Source of the DNA: Portibacter lacus
Lineage (GTDB): Bacteria > Bacteroidota > Bacteroidia > Chitinophagales > Saprospiraceae
Direction: 5' to 3'
NCBI RefSeq assembly: GCF_021533215.1
Contig: NZ_JAJNKA010000018.1
Location: 1 to 64,000 of the forward strand
Length of the DNA: 64,000 nt
Positions 45,214-55,240 of the stretch are shown here, one piece after another. The notes beneath the pieces are model-generated. The model was not told the DNA's origin. It did no database searches and saw only the letters and a program-made list of their open reading frames with translations. The position numbers and the translations under genes are program-made. The first letter of the stretch is position 1; every line of letters starts with the position of its first letter.

Positions 45214-47790
45214 TTACAATATCACAAGACGCTGAGATCCTATTTTTCCATCGACCGTTATTTGTACAAAGTAAATGCCTGATGACCAACCCTTTGTCTG
45301 AATGGTCATAGCATTATCACTTGATGTTTCTTGATAAATTATGGCACCATTTGTTGATATAACTTTCACGTTTGCTCGAGGTTCTGGAGCAGATTCCCAC
45401 GAGATATTGACTTCATCGATTGTAGGATTAGGAGACAGTTTAAAATCAAAAAAAGCTTTACTTATATTATTCGTACTTACAGAATTGACATCCGAAATTA
45501 AAAGCACACGAGTAGATTGCGCACTCATTTCTGTTGTTGACTCCCAGTTTTCAAAGCCTCCTTTTTCATTTATAGAAATCATTCCCATTTCCTCATCATT
45601 ATATAGATCAGTAACCTTATAATTCCCAGGTAATAAGGTGGAAGCCTTTAGTGACAATGATGCATTCGATAGTTGTGTTGCCAAATTTGAAACCACCACA
45701 ATTCCTTCATTTTCATAGATTCGTGCAAAACTATACACATTTGCTTCAGAGCTTTCAACATCTAAATAATATCCTCTTCTTAATGCCTTTTGCTCATTCC
45801 TAATACGGATTAATCTCTTGTAATGGTTCAGAAGAGAATTAGGATTATTCTCCATGACCACTACGTTATTCGTCACATAATTAGATCCTGCATTATTCCA
45901 TGGAGTGGATGTGGAAAATCCAGCATTAGCAGCATCAGACCATTGCATAGGTCGACGAATATTCTCATGGGCACCTGTTCCACTCATATTAACTTCCTCT
46001 CCGTAATACAAAAAAGGAATACCAGGCAGAGTCAGGTATATAGACGCCGCCAATTTTAGTTTACTAACACTCGAACCCAATATGTCATAGACTCTGTCCA
46101 TATCATGGTTGGAAAGAAAAGTACCATATTGCAAAGAAGGATACGAGGCATTAACGTTCAGCATTTGTTGTCGAACACTAACTGAATTTTCATTAATAAC
46201 CGCATTCAAAATATGACCCGCTAAATCAAATTCAAAACAAACATCTAATCGTTCATTTTGTACATATGGAATGATGGAAGCGGTATTCGACCAAACCTCG
46301 CCGATGCTAAAAGCATCTGCATTATTAGACTTGTACACTTCATCAAATTCTTCTAGTAATGAAAATGTGCCTGATGTATTCTCTAAAACCGTCCCATCTT
46401 CTATCAAGTATTTAATTGCATCCAGCCGAAAACCATCTACGCCTTTATCCAACCAAAAGTTGGCCACATTAAACATCTCCTCCTTGACGTCTGGATGATT
46501 GTAATTCAGATCTGGCATACCGCTCCAGAATAGTCCATAGTAATAATCAGATCCGCTACCATGCCATACACCTTGACCCCAAGGTCCTGAAAAATTGGGA
46601 TTATCTTCTGACCAAATGTACCAGTCTCGGAAACCATTCGAATTAGTTTTTGATTGCGTAAACCAAGGATGCTGGTTAGAAGTATGATTCAGAACCAAGT
46701 CAATAATCACTTTTATACCTCGATTATGTGCTTCTTCCAAAAATGCCGTAAAATCTTCCATCGTCCCATAGTCTGGTTCTGTTTTATAATAATCCGTAGC
46801 ATCATATCCATGATAACTTGGCGACTCCATCATGGGCATTAACCAGATAGCAGTAATTCCTAAGTCCTTATCAGTATTGGGGTCTCCGTCATTTAAGTAG
46901 TCTAGTTTTTCTATTATTCCTCGAAAATCACCGATTCCATCTCCATCACTATCATAAAAACTACGAACAAATAATTCATAAAAGACTGCATCGTTCCACC
47001 AATGTGTATCATAATCTGTATTCAGATTGGGATTGCATTCATCACAACTATTAAAACAATAAATTGGTGGATTCGCAGAACCTAATTCGACTGTTAAAGT
47101 TCTGTTGTTCGTCCCATTTTCACCTTCTATTGAGCAATCAAGCGGCAAGGATTCCGTATCTAATGACTCATTTCCATTGACAAATAGATATTCATAGTTA
47201 CCTGCTGGCAGCATTAAGTTGACCTCGTAAGTATTATCACCATTCACATCCACGAGTTTTGTGCTTGATGCGTCCCAGTCTGTTTCATAGCCAGCTGCTT
47301 TCTGAAAATTTCCCATTACGTGAACACCTTCAGGAGAGACGGTTTCACCATTCATATTAACTGCCAATTTAATCATCCCTACACAGCCATTAAATGGTAC
47401 CGACGGAATTACAAGGTCCTTATCTCCTACTGTAATTACTCTATTATTGGTATTCCCTACGGAACACTCAACTGGTGGATTTTCATCTTTCCCCCATTCT
47501 TTTCCATTAATAAACTTGTACTCGTAAGTACCAGAAGGCATTTCTAGCGTTAAAGAATAGACCTTGTCACCATCCGTATCATCGAGCCTTGTTGTGCTTG
47601 GATTCCAATTATCACCAAATCCAGCAACCGACTGAAAACTGCCAGCTATGTGAATGCCATCATTAGATATGCTTTCCTTGCTCATATCCACCTGGAAGGT
47701 TACTGCGACTGATTGAGCCAATGAAGTTAAAGTAAAGAAAAGTAGCGTCACTAGGAAAACAGAGCTTTTACTGAACATTGGAATACACAT
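45214..47790 (-). CDS. Secreted GH13 alpha-amylase with two starch-binding-like modules and T9SS tail
   Basis: An 858-residue secreted enzyme. After a signal peptide come two similar about 100-residue modules (about 26-130 and 135-245), each of the type VHVMGNFQ.AAG...W..SSTKL.D.NGD..Y..., resembling CBM20/CBM48 starch-binding domains. The GH13 core shows DLVLNHTSNQHPWF, GFRLDA with nucleophile D457, GEVW with acid/base E498, and NHD with D563. The last about 75 residues form a T9SS type A sorting domain (LSPNPTIDEV...GIYFVQI...QRLVIL), so it is exported and surface-bound. Likely supplies the adjacent FucP-like transporter. Confidence 0.95.
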   Translation of the reverse strand: MCIPMFSKSSVFLVTLLFFTLTSLAQSVAVTFQVDMSKESISNDGIHIAGSFQSVAGFGDNWNPSTTRLDDTDGDKVYSLTLEMPSGTYEYKFINGKEWGKDENPPVECSVGNTNNRVITVGDKDLVIPSVPFNGCVGMIKLAVNMNGETVSPEGVHVMGNFQKAAGYETDWDASSTKLVDVNGDNTYEVNLMLPAGNYEYLFVNGNESLDTESLPLDCSIEGENGTNNRTLTVELGSANPPIYCFNSCDECNPNLNTDYDTHWWNDAVFYELFVRSFYDSDGDGIGDFRGIIEKLDYLNDGDPNTDKDLGITAIWLMPMMESPSYHGYDATDYYKTEPDYGTMEDFTAFLEEAHNRGIKVIIDLVLNHTSNQHPWFTQSKTNSNGFRDWYIWSEDNPNFSGPWGQGVWHGSGSDYYYGLFWSGMPDLNYNHPDVKEEMFNVANFWLDKGVDGFRLDAIKYLIEDGTVLENTSGTFSLLEEFDEVYKSNNADAFSIGEVWSNTASIIPYVQNERLDVCFEFDLAGHILNAVINENSVSVRQQMLNVNASYPSLQYGTFLSNHDMDRVYDILGSSVSKLKLAASIYLTLPGIPFLYYGEEVNMSGTGAHENIRRPMQWSDAANAGFSTSTPWNNAGSNYVTNNVVVMENNPNSLLNHYKRLIRIRNEQKALRRGYYLDVESSEANVYSFARIYENEGIVVVSNLATQLSNASLSLKASTLLPGNYKVTDLYNDEEMGMISINEKGGFENWESTTEMSAQSTRVLLISDVNSVSTNNISKAFFDFKLSPNPTIDEVNISWESAPEPRANVKVISTNGAIIYQETSSDNAMTIQTKGWSSGIYFVQITVDGKIGSQRLVIL

Positions 47791-47996
47791 GCGTCTGACT
47801 AAATTTTATAATGATTATTGTCAATTTTTACTCTTCTATTCTAAATGAATGACAATTTTTAAAGGAATAAAAATACTCTATTTCTTGCGATTACATTACA
47901 GTTAAGATTATTCTGCTGCTTAGTCTTCTATCATTGACATCACTAAGATGTATAGAATGACTTGAATTATTCAGCAATATCTACAAAGAGGCTCGA

Positions 47997-48863
47997 CTAT
48001 TCTAGTAACGACTTTTTACTCTGAAAAGGCTTAATTTTATTGGCTTTAATGGACAAATACAAAAAGACCGTACATAAGATGAATAAAAATGATATGGATA
48101 AAATGGAATCCTCTATCCCATAAATACTGCCCGTAATTAATTCTGGCCCCTCAAATTTGCCTTTTAGAATTGCGCCAATATCCTCTAATCCTGACAAGTT
48201 AGATCCGTAAAAAGGCTGTGCGAAATTCCACCCCAAATGAAATGCGAAAGGTAGCCAGACACGACCAGTATAAGTATACATGATTCCATGTGCAAATCCG
48301 AAAAGTAGTCCAAGTAGAACAGACAGGATGGTTACATTGTCATTAAAAATGTGTGGCAACTCGAATAATACAGAGATTATTGCTAATGCGATATATGTCC
48401 CGATCCAATTTTCTAAAATTCTATAGAGAATTGCTCTGAAAAATATCTCTTCTATTAATGCTGCAATAACCAAGAATGAAAATGGTGCTAGAAAATAGGA
48501 GAACCCCGAAAAACTGATTACTTGATAGTAGCCCAGCGCATAAAGTATCAGGATAACTAGGGATAAGATGGAAAAACCTAAGAGAAAACCTCCAAACAAT
48601 TCTAGGATGAGGTTCTTTCTTGATAACTCCGTAATCTTTCTTTTCTCATAAAATTTAAATAAGAAATAGTAGCTTGTTAATAAGACAACGACAGAGAAAT
48701 AGTTGACAATTGTATCTGATATAGGCTTAGAAGAGATTAGACTCTGAAGTATTGGTTTTGATATGAAATCTTGAATACCAATTAATACCGCTAAGCAAAT
48801 TCCGATTCCTAGAACAATCTTGGTGATGGGGAAGTAAAGTACTTTTTTGAGGATTTTATTCAT
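47997..48863 (-). CDS. CPBP family intramembrane metalloprotease
   Basis: A 288-residue membrane protein with about eight helices. The CPBP (CAAX protease / bacteriocin processing, Abi) motifs are present: AALIEEIFFRAILYRIL (EExxxR, about 141-157), LFGFAHGIMYTYTG (about 188-201) and PFAFHLGWNF (HxxxN, about 208-217). Members cleave within membranes; some give bacteriocin self-immunity. The target here is unknown, and there is no bacteriocin cluster nearby. Confidence 0.9.
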   Translation of the reverse strand: MNKILKKVLYFPITKIVLGIGICLAVLIGIQDFISKPILQSLISSKPISDTIVNYFSVVVLLTSYYFLFKFYEKRKITELSRKNLILELFGGFLLGFSILSLVILILYALGYYQVISFSGFSYFLAPFSFLVIAALIEEIFFRAILYRILENWIGTYIALAIISVLFELPHIFNDNVTILSVLLGLLFGFAHGIMYTYTGRVWLPFAFHLGWNFAQPFYGSNLSGLEDIGAILKGKFEGPELITGSIYGIEDSILSISFLFILCTVFLYLSIKANKIKPFQSKKSLLE

Positions 48864-48950
48864 GTATTTTTCTGGAATATCTTATTTACTGGGATCAATT
48901 TTAACTTGTCTTTCCAATTCAGAAAGCTGCTTTTTATTTTAATTCAAATC

Positions 48951-49406
48951 TCATTGAGGTCTAATTTTCTTTGGAGATATAGACATGACTAAACTTTTTG
49001 GTTTCCCTTGTTCTGCAATAAGATGTTCATTTCGGCTATCAGAAATTGCCACCGCTTCTAATATCATCTTTTCCAATGCACTTTTAGGAAATGTTTCCAA
49101 GTCTGTTATTTTAATATGCCTGATCAACTTACCTTTTCCTTCTAATTTTAATGGTGGATTCTTCAATTCAGCACCCCGATTAAATCCAAAATTCACATGC
49201 TTAGAATAAACAGCAATATGACAAAAAGCATCTTTTAATTTCTCAGACTTAGCATACGCTATAGCTACCGCATTATAGTTATCCCATATGAGTTCATTTG
49301 CTTCCGGAATTAATTCTGTCATAAAATCTCTTAACGCTAAGGTCAAGTTCTGAATCTTCTTGTTGTAAGGCTTAAGAAATGTTTTTAATTGCGGATTTGC
49401 TTTCAT
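48951..49406 (-). CDS. DUF1801 family protein
   Basis: A 151-residue cytoplasmic protein with the DUF1801 (YdhG-like) pattern: LALRDFMTELIPEANELIWDNYNAVAIAYA (about 24-53), DAFCHIAVYSKHVNFGFNRGAEL (about 60-82), KLEGKGKLIRHIKI and a C-terminal basic tail. The function of the family is unsettled. It lies 87 bases upstream of the CPBP gene on the same strand. Confidence 0.85.
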   Translation of the reverse strand: MKANPQLKTFLKPYNKKIQNLTLALRDFMTELIPEANELIWDNYNAVAIAYAKSEKLKDAFCHIAVYSKHVNFGFNRGAELKNPPLKLEGKGKLIRHIKITDLETFPKSALEKMILEAVAISDSRNEHLIAEQGKPKSLVMSISPKKIRPQ

Positions 49407-49491
49407 TTTTCGAGTTAAAGAGTAAGACAGAACAATAAGGTAATCATTGCAGCACGGATTTTTATTTATATTTTAGATTTTTAATGTAGTT

Positions 49492-50697
49492 ATGAATCAT
49501 TCAACGTCAAAAGTTACTGAAATGAAATTCCAATTCTCTTTTGCTATCTTTTTGTTTTTTATTAATTCTTACGCCCAAACTACCGTTGAGTCGCATATGC
49601 TAGGACATAGCTTAATGGACCACTCATCTCCTACTCAACAAACAAAAATAGCTTACTGGATCCATCAGTTTGCTACAGAAGCAGGTCACACCTACGAGTC
49701 AACTGGTCAATTTGGTTCCATTTGGGACTTTGCTAATTTTAATCCACAATCGAATTGGGGCAGTCCTGGCATTCCTAGTTCTTGGGATAGTTCTTCTGAA
49801 ACATTCGCAGCAGCAAATTTGAATAATTTCATGTTCACCGTTTTTAATTATGTCCAAGATCTACCACCAGATGAAGTTTACTACACCTTACCTTCATCAG
49901 TATTAACAGCATCAGAAAGACTAATTGATTCCATTCATAATTACCAGCCAGGCGATGATATTTTCATCTATGAAAATTGGCCAGATATGGCTCCCTTTAC
50001 AGCTGAAACACCTTTCGAACCCACTGCTGCAGAATACACAGCATATAACACCTATCTGCTAGGTGACTTCCATGATTGGTGGATAGATCTTCATGATCTC
50101 GTTATTACTTCACACCCTGCAGACCAAGTAAAAATGATCCCTGTAGGACCAGTCATCGCAGAGTTGATGAATTCTGCGCCTTACGACACTATTACAGTTA
50201 ACTTGCTATACGAAGACAATGCTCCACACGGGCGAGAAAGCATCTATTTTCTAGCAGGCTTAGCTACTTACATGGGTATATTTGGTGAAAAAGCACCTAA
50301 TACCTATACCGTCCCTAGCAGCATCCATCCGCTTATTTCCGCTAATTATTCAGCAATCATAGATGAATTCTGGGACTACTTTATTGCATTTAATGATGCC
50401 AATGGAAATAATAGGGTCTTCGGAACTCCAACAAGTACAAGTGATGTAGATAATGACAATGTCGATGATTCCATTGATAATTGTGTCAACACATATAATC
50501 CAGATCAAGCAGATTACGATAACGATGGCGTGGGTGATTTATGCGATACTCCATTAAATAAAGTCATCGTAGATCTAGGAGTATTATATACCGAAGATGC
50601 AGAAGGCATATTAATGAAAGGTCGAGATGGAAATTGTTATTTACTCTACATTAACGAAATGGGAGTTCTAACTACGGAAGCAAGACCTTGCCCTTAA
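49492..50697 (+). CDS. SGNH-hydrolase-like protein with thrombospondin type 3 repeats
   Basis: A 401-residue secreted protein. ATG 49492 gives an n-region of ten residues; Met11 (49522) starts a standard signal peptide ending FINSYAQ. The core resembles SGNH hydrolases: GHSLMDHSSP near 37-46, an IFIYENWPDMAPF segment and DNAPHGRESIYFLAGLATYMGIFG (about 243-266). A thrombospondin type 3 calcium-repeat stretch follows (about 320-352; DVDNDNVDDSIDNC, DYDNDGVGDLCD), then a short C-terminal cap. Whether it is an active esterase is unclear because a clean GDS serine block is absent. Confidence 0.72.
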   Translation: MNHSTSKVTEMKFQFSFAIFLFFINSYAQTTVESHMLGHSLMDHSSPTQQTKIAYWIHQFATEAGHTYESTGQFGSIWDFANFNPQSNWGSPGIPSSWDSSSETFAAANLNNFMFTVFNYVQDLPPDEVYYTLPSSVLTASERLIDSIHNYQPGDDIFIYENWPDMAPFTAETPFEPTAAEYTAYNTYLLGDFHDWWIDLHDLVITSHPADQVKMIPVGPVIAELMNSAPYDTITVNLLYEDNAPHGRESIYFLAGLATYMGIFGEKAPNTYTVPSSIHPLISANYSAIIDEFWDYFIAFNDANGNNRVFGTPTSTSDVDNDNVDDSIDNCVNTYNPDQADYDNDGVGDLCDTPLNKVIVDLGVLYTEDAEGILMKGRDGNCYLLYINEMGVLTTEARPCP

Positions 50698-50736
50698 GTA
50701 TTGGGCTAGTTAATTCTTCTCAATAGCTCATAGAAA

Positions 50737-50788
50737 CAAAAGAGGCAGATAAGAAATAAACGCATAGCTTATTCCTCATCTGCCTTTA
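50737..50788. terminator. Bidirectional terminator between convergent genes
   Basis: AGGCAGAT (50743-50750) pairs with ATCTGCCT (50778-50785) with A-rich sequence before and T after, so it can end transcripts from both sides (genes ending at 50697 and 50815). Confidence 0.8.
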
Positions 50789-50814
50789 ATCTATGGCGAT
50801 TCAAATAATTCTTT

Positions 50815-53121
50815 TTATTTTATTTCAATACTCCCCCTGTACAAGTTAATTTCCTCCACCATTTGTCCATCTTTTAGTTCAGTGAGTACCCAAGTATCTT
50901 TACTTTTCCCAGCTTTCAATCTCCATGTAAAAGAAGGATCGGCCAATCGTCTTTTCAAATTCCTTGGAAATGCATCCGCAGCTCGAGCATCTTCCCATGT
51001 TCTTATTACTTCGAAGATCGCGTCTTTCTGAGGGCAACTTTCTACTTCTTTTTGATTTAGAATCAGACTGTAAGTTGTTCCCATACCAACTGATATTGCC
51101 TGAATATGCTCATATTGTTCCACCGTCGCATCCGAATTAATTGGGAAATTACTTCCCATTCCCACGGGAAAGAAATTAGCATAAGTAACATCACGTAAAT
51201 CTTTACCCTGACTAGTAGCACTTCCCCACTCTCTGGTATCTGCATCATATAAGTTTTTTCCACCTCCGACATTCCAGATACTTTGGTAGTGCCAAGAACC
51301 TTCTGACAAGGTTGCACCAGTAAATCGAATAGATGGCAAGCCTAATTCGTCGGCTCTTTCAAACATTTTGCGGAAAAACCGTTTCGTAGAGTAGTAACCA
51401 TGTCCGTTGTTAAACAGAAATTCCTGCCCGTCGAAATCATAGTATCCTAACCCATTCAGATAACAAACATCAGCATAATACTCAGCGATTTTATCTTGCA
51501 GTTCCATATTAGGAATTAGGCCATCGTACCCATAATTCAATGTTACTTGTAACTTATAGATGGTATCATTTTCCTTGTGAGTCGTAGGAGTCGTCCCCCA
51601 GTATCCTCGCTTCACATTTAAAAGTCTATACGGTTCCTCTGTTGAGACACCAAGGTAGAAGATCAATTCTTTACCGATTTTAATCATGTTCAAATTCTCC
51701 GCGTGCCCTTCCCAACTCGCGATCTCTTCCAAGTGTGTAGGATCATCCACGAAAATCAAGGTATCCGTCGTGCTCATATCCTTCGTCAATATACGTTTTT
51801 GCTGATAACACAAACTGTCACTAGGAACTGGACTTGCATCTTTGGTTCCGGGCGCTAGCGCATTCGTAATCGGCGTTCTTCCTATACTAATTCCATGGGC
51901 AGCGGCCAACTCCGAAAACTCCTTATGTGATTTATTTCCAGCTGTCAACTTAATTGGTTTATTCTCAAAATCCTTTCCATCGATATAGCCTTGATTACCT
52001 CGATCTGGTCTTAAAAAACCTTGATCATATAAACTAATCGTTTTAAAACCTAACCTAGATGTATATGAGATGATGCTGTCATTCAGATTGCCACTTGTAA
52101 AAGCATCTGGAACAAATGCAGTCGGATCTTTTACCCATTTTCCATTAATCGTAGGATAAGGCAAGTCTTCCGCCTTTACAATGTCATGAATCACATCCAT
52201 CAAAACTGTGCTATCTGGGCTTCCATACAAAGCAATTGAAGATCCGATATAATCGATGCCAGGTAATGGTTGAACTTCCAAGTGATTCGGCGTATTCGCA
52301 GCCATGTTAGGTATTAAGGAATAGTAAACTTCCCTTTCGAAAGTTCTATCTCTAGAATGATAGTTAATCGATATCCTTCCTTGCTCATCGACGATCGCTG
52401 AATTACCATACACAATTCTATAATACGGTTCTTTATGTGCATAAAAGGCAACATCGCTAATTCCATTTCCGCCCAGCGTAAAAACCTGTCCTTCGTGTAA
52501 GGAATCTGGAAGCGGATAAAGTTCTGAATCAGGAGAATGTATGACGTACTGAAAAGGAGCTGCATCTGCTATTGTTTCTGAAGTCCCGCCCAAGGTATTA
52601 TCATCGAGGGCTAACATTCCGATGCTGTAATTAACAGCCTCACTTGTATCTCGTGCAACTCCAATTATTTCACCGAATAAATTAGTGATATTCGTGTGAT
52701 ATGGGCCCCATTGTATGCCATCTATACCATTTCGAGGTGAGAGAGACTTGAGGGTAAACTTGAAATATTTTTCTTCAGGAGAAACGTTAATCTCAGCTAC
52801 TGAACCATTCGAATAGGCAAGTGTAAGCGTTTTATTAAATTTACTGAAGTCGGCACTAATGGGCTGGTGGTAAATTTTTTCTTTTCCATCATAAAGCTGC
52901 ATTAATGGTGAAGGTTTTTCCAATGGACTAAATTCTCTATTTAGCTCCTTGGAAATATTTTTCATACTTGTAATAAAGCCATCATCATTGATTTCGATTT
53001 TAAAGTAATCTGTACTGAAACTGATTCCCTTTTCATTCGAGCAATTGCAAATCAAAAATGGCAAGAAAAGCAGCAGAAACTGACTTCTCACCTTTATATT
53101 CAATGGTGTTTTATTTTTCAT
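50815..53121 (-). CDS. Large glycosidase-like lipoprotein of unknown specificity
   Basis: A 768-residue lipoprotein (FLICNC near residue 27). The N-terminal about 270 residues look like a beta-sandwich of the type preceding (beta/alpha)8 glycosidases (FKIEINDDGFITSMKNISKELN; YFKFTLKSLSPRNGIDGIQWGPY). The middle has TIM-barrel-like strands (FKTISLYDQGF; FSELAAAHGISIGRTPIT; YADVCYLNGLGYYDFDGQEFLFN), where D-x-D-G-Q-E may hold catalytic acids. A short C-terminal beta part follows. I cannot name a CAZy family; an uncharacterised glycan-active protein is the best reading. Confidence 0.6.
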   Translation of the reverse strand: MKNKTPLNIKVRSQFLLLFLPFLICNCSNEKGISFSTDYFKIEINDDGFITSMKNISKELNREFSPLEKPSPLMQLYDGKEKIYHQPISADFSKFNKTLTLAYSNGSVAEINVSPEEKYFKFTLKSLSPRNGIDGIQWGPYHTNITNLFGEIIGVARDTSEAVNYSIGMLALDDNTLGGTSETIADAAPFQYVIHSPDSELYPLPDSLHEGQVFTLGGNGISDVAFYAHKEPYYRIVYGNSAIVDEQGRISINYHSRDRTFEREVYYSLIPNMAANTPNHLEVQPLPGIDYIGSSIALYGSPDSTVLMDVIHDIVKAEDLPYPTINGKWVKDPTAFVPDAFTSGNLNDSIISYTSRLGFKTISLYDQGFLRPDRGNQGYIDGKDFENKPIKLTAGNKSHKEFSELAAAHGISIGRTPITNALAPGTKDASPVPSDSLCYQQKRILTKDMSTTDTLIFVDDPTHLEEIASWEGHAENLNMIKIGKELIFYLGVSTEEPYRLLNVKRGYWGTTPTTHKENDTIYKLQVTLNYGYDGLIPNMELQDKIAEYYADVCYLNGLGYYDFDGQEFLFNNGHGYYSTKRFFRKMFERADELGLPSIRFTGATLSEGSWHYQSIWNVGGGKNLYDADTREWGSATSQGKDLRDVTYANFFPVGMGSNFPINSDATVEQYEHIQAISVGMGTTYSLILNQKEVESCPQKDAIFEVIRTWEDARAADAFPRNLKRRLADPSFTWRLKAGKSKDTWVLTELKDGQMVEEINLYRGSIEIK

Positions 53122-53187
53122 GGTAACGTGTTTTCTATATTAAGTTTCTTTTTCTAAAATCAATCTTTTAAATTATAGAAAATATCA

Positions 53188-53485
53188 TTAAACTAAAGTT
53201 TTGTTTTTCTGGCGTTTTCTAATTTTTTCTATCCTCATTCGATGGTGACGTTGGAGAATAATTGGATAAAGATTACCTACAATATTAATCAAAAGCGTAA
53301 AGACGGCTAATTTAATGAGACCGATTACTAATAAGTAAATGCTGATAAGGCAAATTAAAAGGAAAGGAATTAAATGTCCAAATTCCCCAGGACTGCACAT
53401 CCATATGTCCTAAACTTATAAGAAGACCGTATGATTGCCATATCAAAAAGGTCGAAGCTAAAGAGAGAAGGACTTTTTTAATCAT
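53188..53485 (-). pseudogene. Small membrane protein gene, frameshifted at a G4 run
   Basis: Two frames together make one sensible 98-residue membrane protein. From ATG 53485 the frame reads MIKKVLLSLASTFLIW...ISLGHMDVQS; the +1 frame then reads EFGHLIPFLLICLISIYLLVIG...NLYPIILQRHHRMRI to the stop at 53188. The shift occurs at four C on the plus strand (53385-53388); removing one base restores MDVQSWEFGHLIPF. The NLYPIILQR..R end resembles the small glycosyl-4,4'-diaponeurosporenoate acyltransferase (CrtO-like) family. It is either a sequencing error or a broken gene; a 70-residue product from 53400 is the alternative. Confidence 0.6.
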
Positions 53486-53809
53486 GCTGTAAGTTTAAGA
53501 AATATTTCCTTGGCTTTTCAGAATGGGGGTCTTTGTCAATATTTAATTCCGAATTTTAATTAGAAATCACAGATCAAAATAGGGATGACTTCGCTAAGAA
53601 TAGGCCTCGGTCAAGTATCTTTTATTCTCTACATAGAATAAGATTAGCAACATACTTTTTAATTTAAAATTCAATGCGGGGTCCTTTAGTGTAAGAATGA
53701 GAAGACTAGGTAAGCAATGGTTAATTTTGCTCATTTATATATCTGAAACGGAGATGGCGTCTACATTGACCTAAAAAATAATGAAGTTACAATACTTAAT
53801 ATTTAGTTC
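53486..53809. other. Intergenic region, nothing recognised
   Basis: About 320 bases between the small membrane protein and the TPR lipoprotein gene. I find no convincing gene, hairpin terminator or repeat here. Confidence 0.35.
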
Positions 53810-55240
53810 TTAGTTGGCAGTCCTAACTATTGTACTTTCTTGAATCCAACATCCAATTTTATACGAACTTCCAGCTTTTATGCTTCTCGAGAAAATATCC
53901 TCCTTCTTTGGCATATATTGAGTATAAGTTCTGATTAACTTATTTGCTTCATCCGCAACGGTCGGATCTATTTTCTTCGCATATTGCCATTTATCAATAG
54001 CTGGCCATGTTACTATCTGGCTATCGAATCCAGTTCCAGGACCACAAAGTGGCCCACTGCTCGCATACAATTTACCAATTAAAACATATGGTTCTCCCCA
54101 GTTCGGTTTATCAGCTGCTGCTGCCAATGCATATTTTCTTGCCTGTGAAAAATTCTTTAAATCACGATAGTAAAGTTTCGAAATTAATAGATTATACTTT
54201 GCTCTCTTCTCTGGATCATCTGATCCATCTACATATTCTTTAAATAAATCTACGGCTGCTTTAAAATCACCTTCATTATAAGCATCATAAGCTTTTCTTA
54301 GTGGTCCTGCCGCTACAGCTTCTTGTTGTTTCATGCACAAAGCTTGGCGTGCTGCACTTACCGCTTGGAATGCTTCACTACTTTCCGAACATCCACCATA
54401 CTTAAGCTTCACATACACCCCGACGATCGTTTCACAATCTTCTGGACTATCTAGAAACTCTTGGTAATATTTATTAGTATAGTATTCACAATCATAGAAA
54501 CCTTTATATCCCTCTAATGCTTCCAATCGAGCTGGTGAATAATCATTAATGATTTTCCAAGCATCACAGATTTTATCTTTTTCACAATTCGCATTTCCAT
54601 ATTCAATGATATCTAGAATCTTATTAGCATATTTCTTTCCTTCATCCATGGTGATTTTTTCATTGAAAATATTCTCTACCAGTAATTTCGTAAATGGATT
54701 AACGACGAAATATCCAGTGCTATCTCCTTGGCCATCAATGGCTTTTTTGAATAGCTCATAAATTTCTTGATCATCATTAAATGCTCGATAATTATAAAAC
54801 ATATCGAAGGCTTGTCTTCCTGCCAAGTAATATTCATCTCCAAAACACTCTACACGCTGGTCATAAAGTGCCATGGCCTTGTCCGCCCATTCTTTCTTTA
54901 CCACACTATCTGTAGCTGTATCATGATAATGCTTAAAAATCTTAAGTCCATCATCGAATTGATATTGAATACGGCCATTAGATCTCGGCGCTAACCTCAT
55001 TGCTGTCTGCCAGTACTTATAAGATTCGTCGTAGTTCTTCGTCCTCAAAAAATCCTTGTATAATACATATGCAGTCTCTGCTTCATCTTTCTCTGCGGGT
55101 GTTATATCTGCAAAACTTGGACAATTTCCTTCATACACTGGCTTCTGTTCCACTGGTGCTTCTTCTACTACCTTTGCCACTTTCGGTGTACAAGAGAATA
55201 TTATTAAGCTTAAAGAAAGCGCACAAATTAATCGAATCAT
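53810..55240 (-). CDS. TPR-containing lipoprotein
   Basis: A 476-residue lipoprotein (IIFSC near residue 17) made of helical TPR-like repeats: YKDFLRTKNYDESYKYWQTAMRLAP (about 57-81), a cysteine-bearing middle (NCEKDKICDAWKIINDYSPARLEALEGYKGFYDCEYY), then AYNEGDFKAAVDLFKEYVD and ARKYALAAAADKPNWGEPYVLIGKLY (about 325-395). It ends IGCWIQESTIVRTAN. TPR lipoproteins act as periplasmic or outer-membrane scaffolds; the partner is unknown. It is divergent from the TonB-like gene. Confidence 0.8.
   Translation of the reverse strand: MIRLICALSLSLIIFSCTPKVAKVVEEAPVEQKPVYEGNCPSFADITPAEKDEAETAYVLYKDFLRTKNYDESYKYWQTAMRLAPRSNGRIQYQFDDGLKIFKHYHDTATDSVVKKEWADKAMALYDQRVECFGDEYYLAGRQAFDMFYNYRAFNDDQEIYELFKKAIDGQGDSTGYFVVNPFTKLLVENIFNEKITMDEGKKYANKILDIIEYGNANCEKDKICDAWKIINDYSPARLEALEGYKGFYDCEYYTNKYYQEFLDSPEDCETIVGVYVKLKYGGCSESSEAFQAVSAARQALCMKQQEAVAAGPLRKAYDAYNEGDFKAAVDLFKEYVDGSDDPEKRAKYNLLISKLYYRDLKNFSQARKYALAAAADKPNWGEPYVLIGKLYASSGPLCGPGTGFDSQIVTWPAIDKWQYAKKIDPTVADEANKLIRTYTQYMPKKEDIFSRSIKAGSSYKIGCWIQESTIVRTAN

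Noticed and set aside
47997-48863. Bacteriocin immunity or phage-abortive system because of the CPBP (Abi) protease
   Set aside because: Neighbours are ordinary metabolic or unknown genes; no bacteriocin precursor or transporter is visible.
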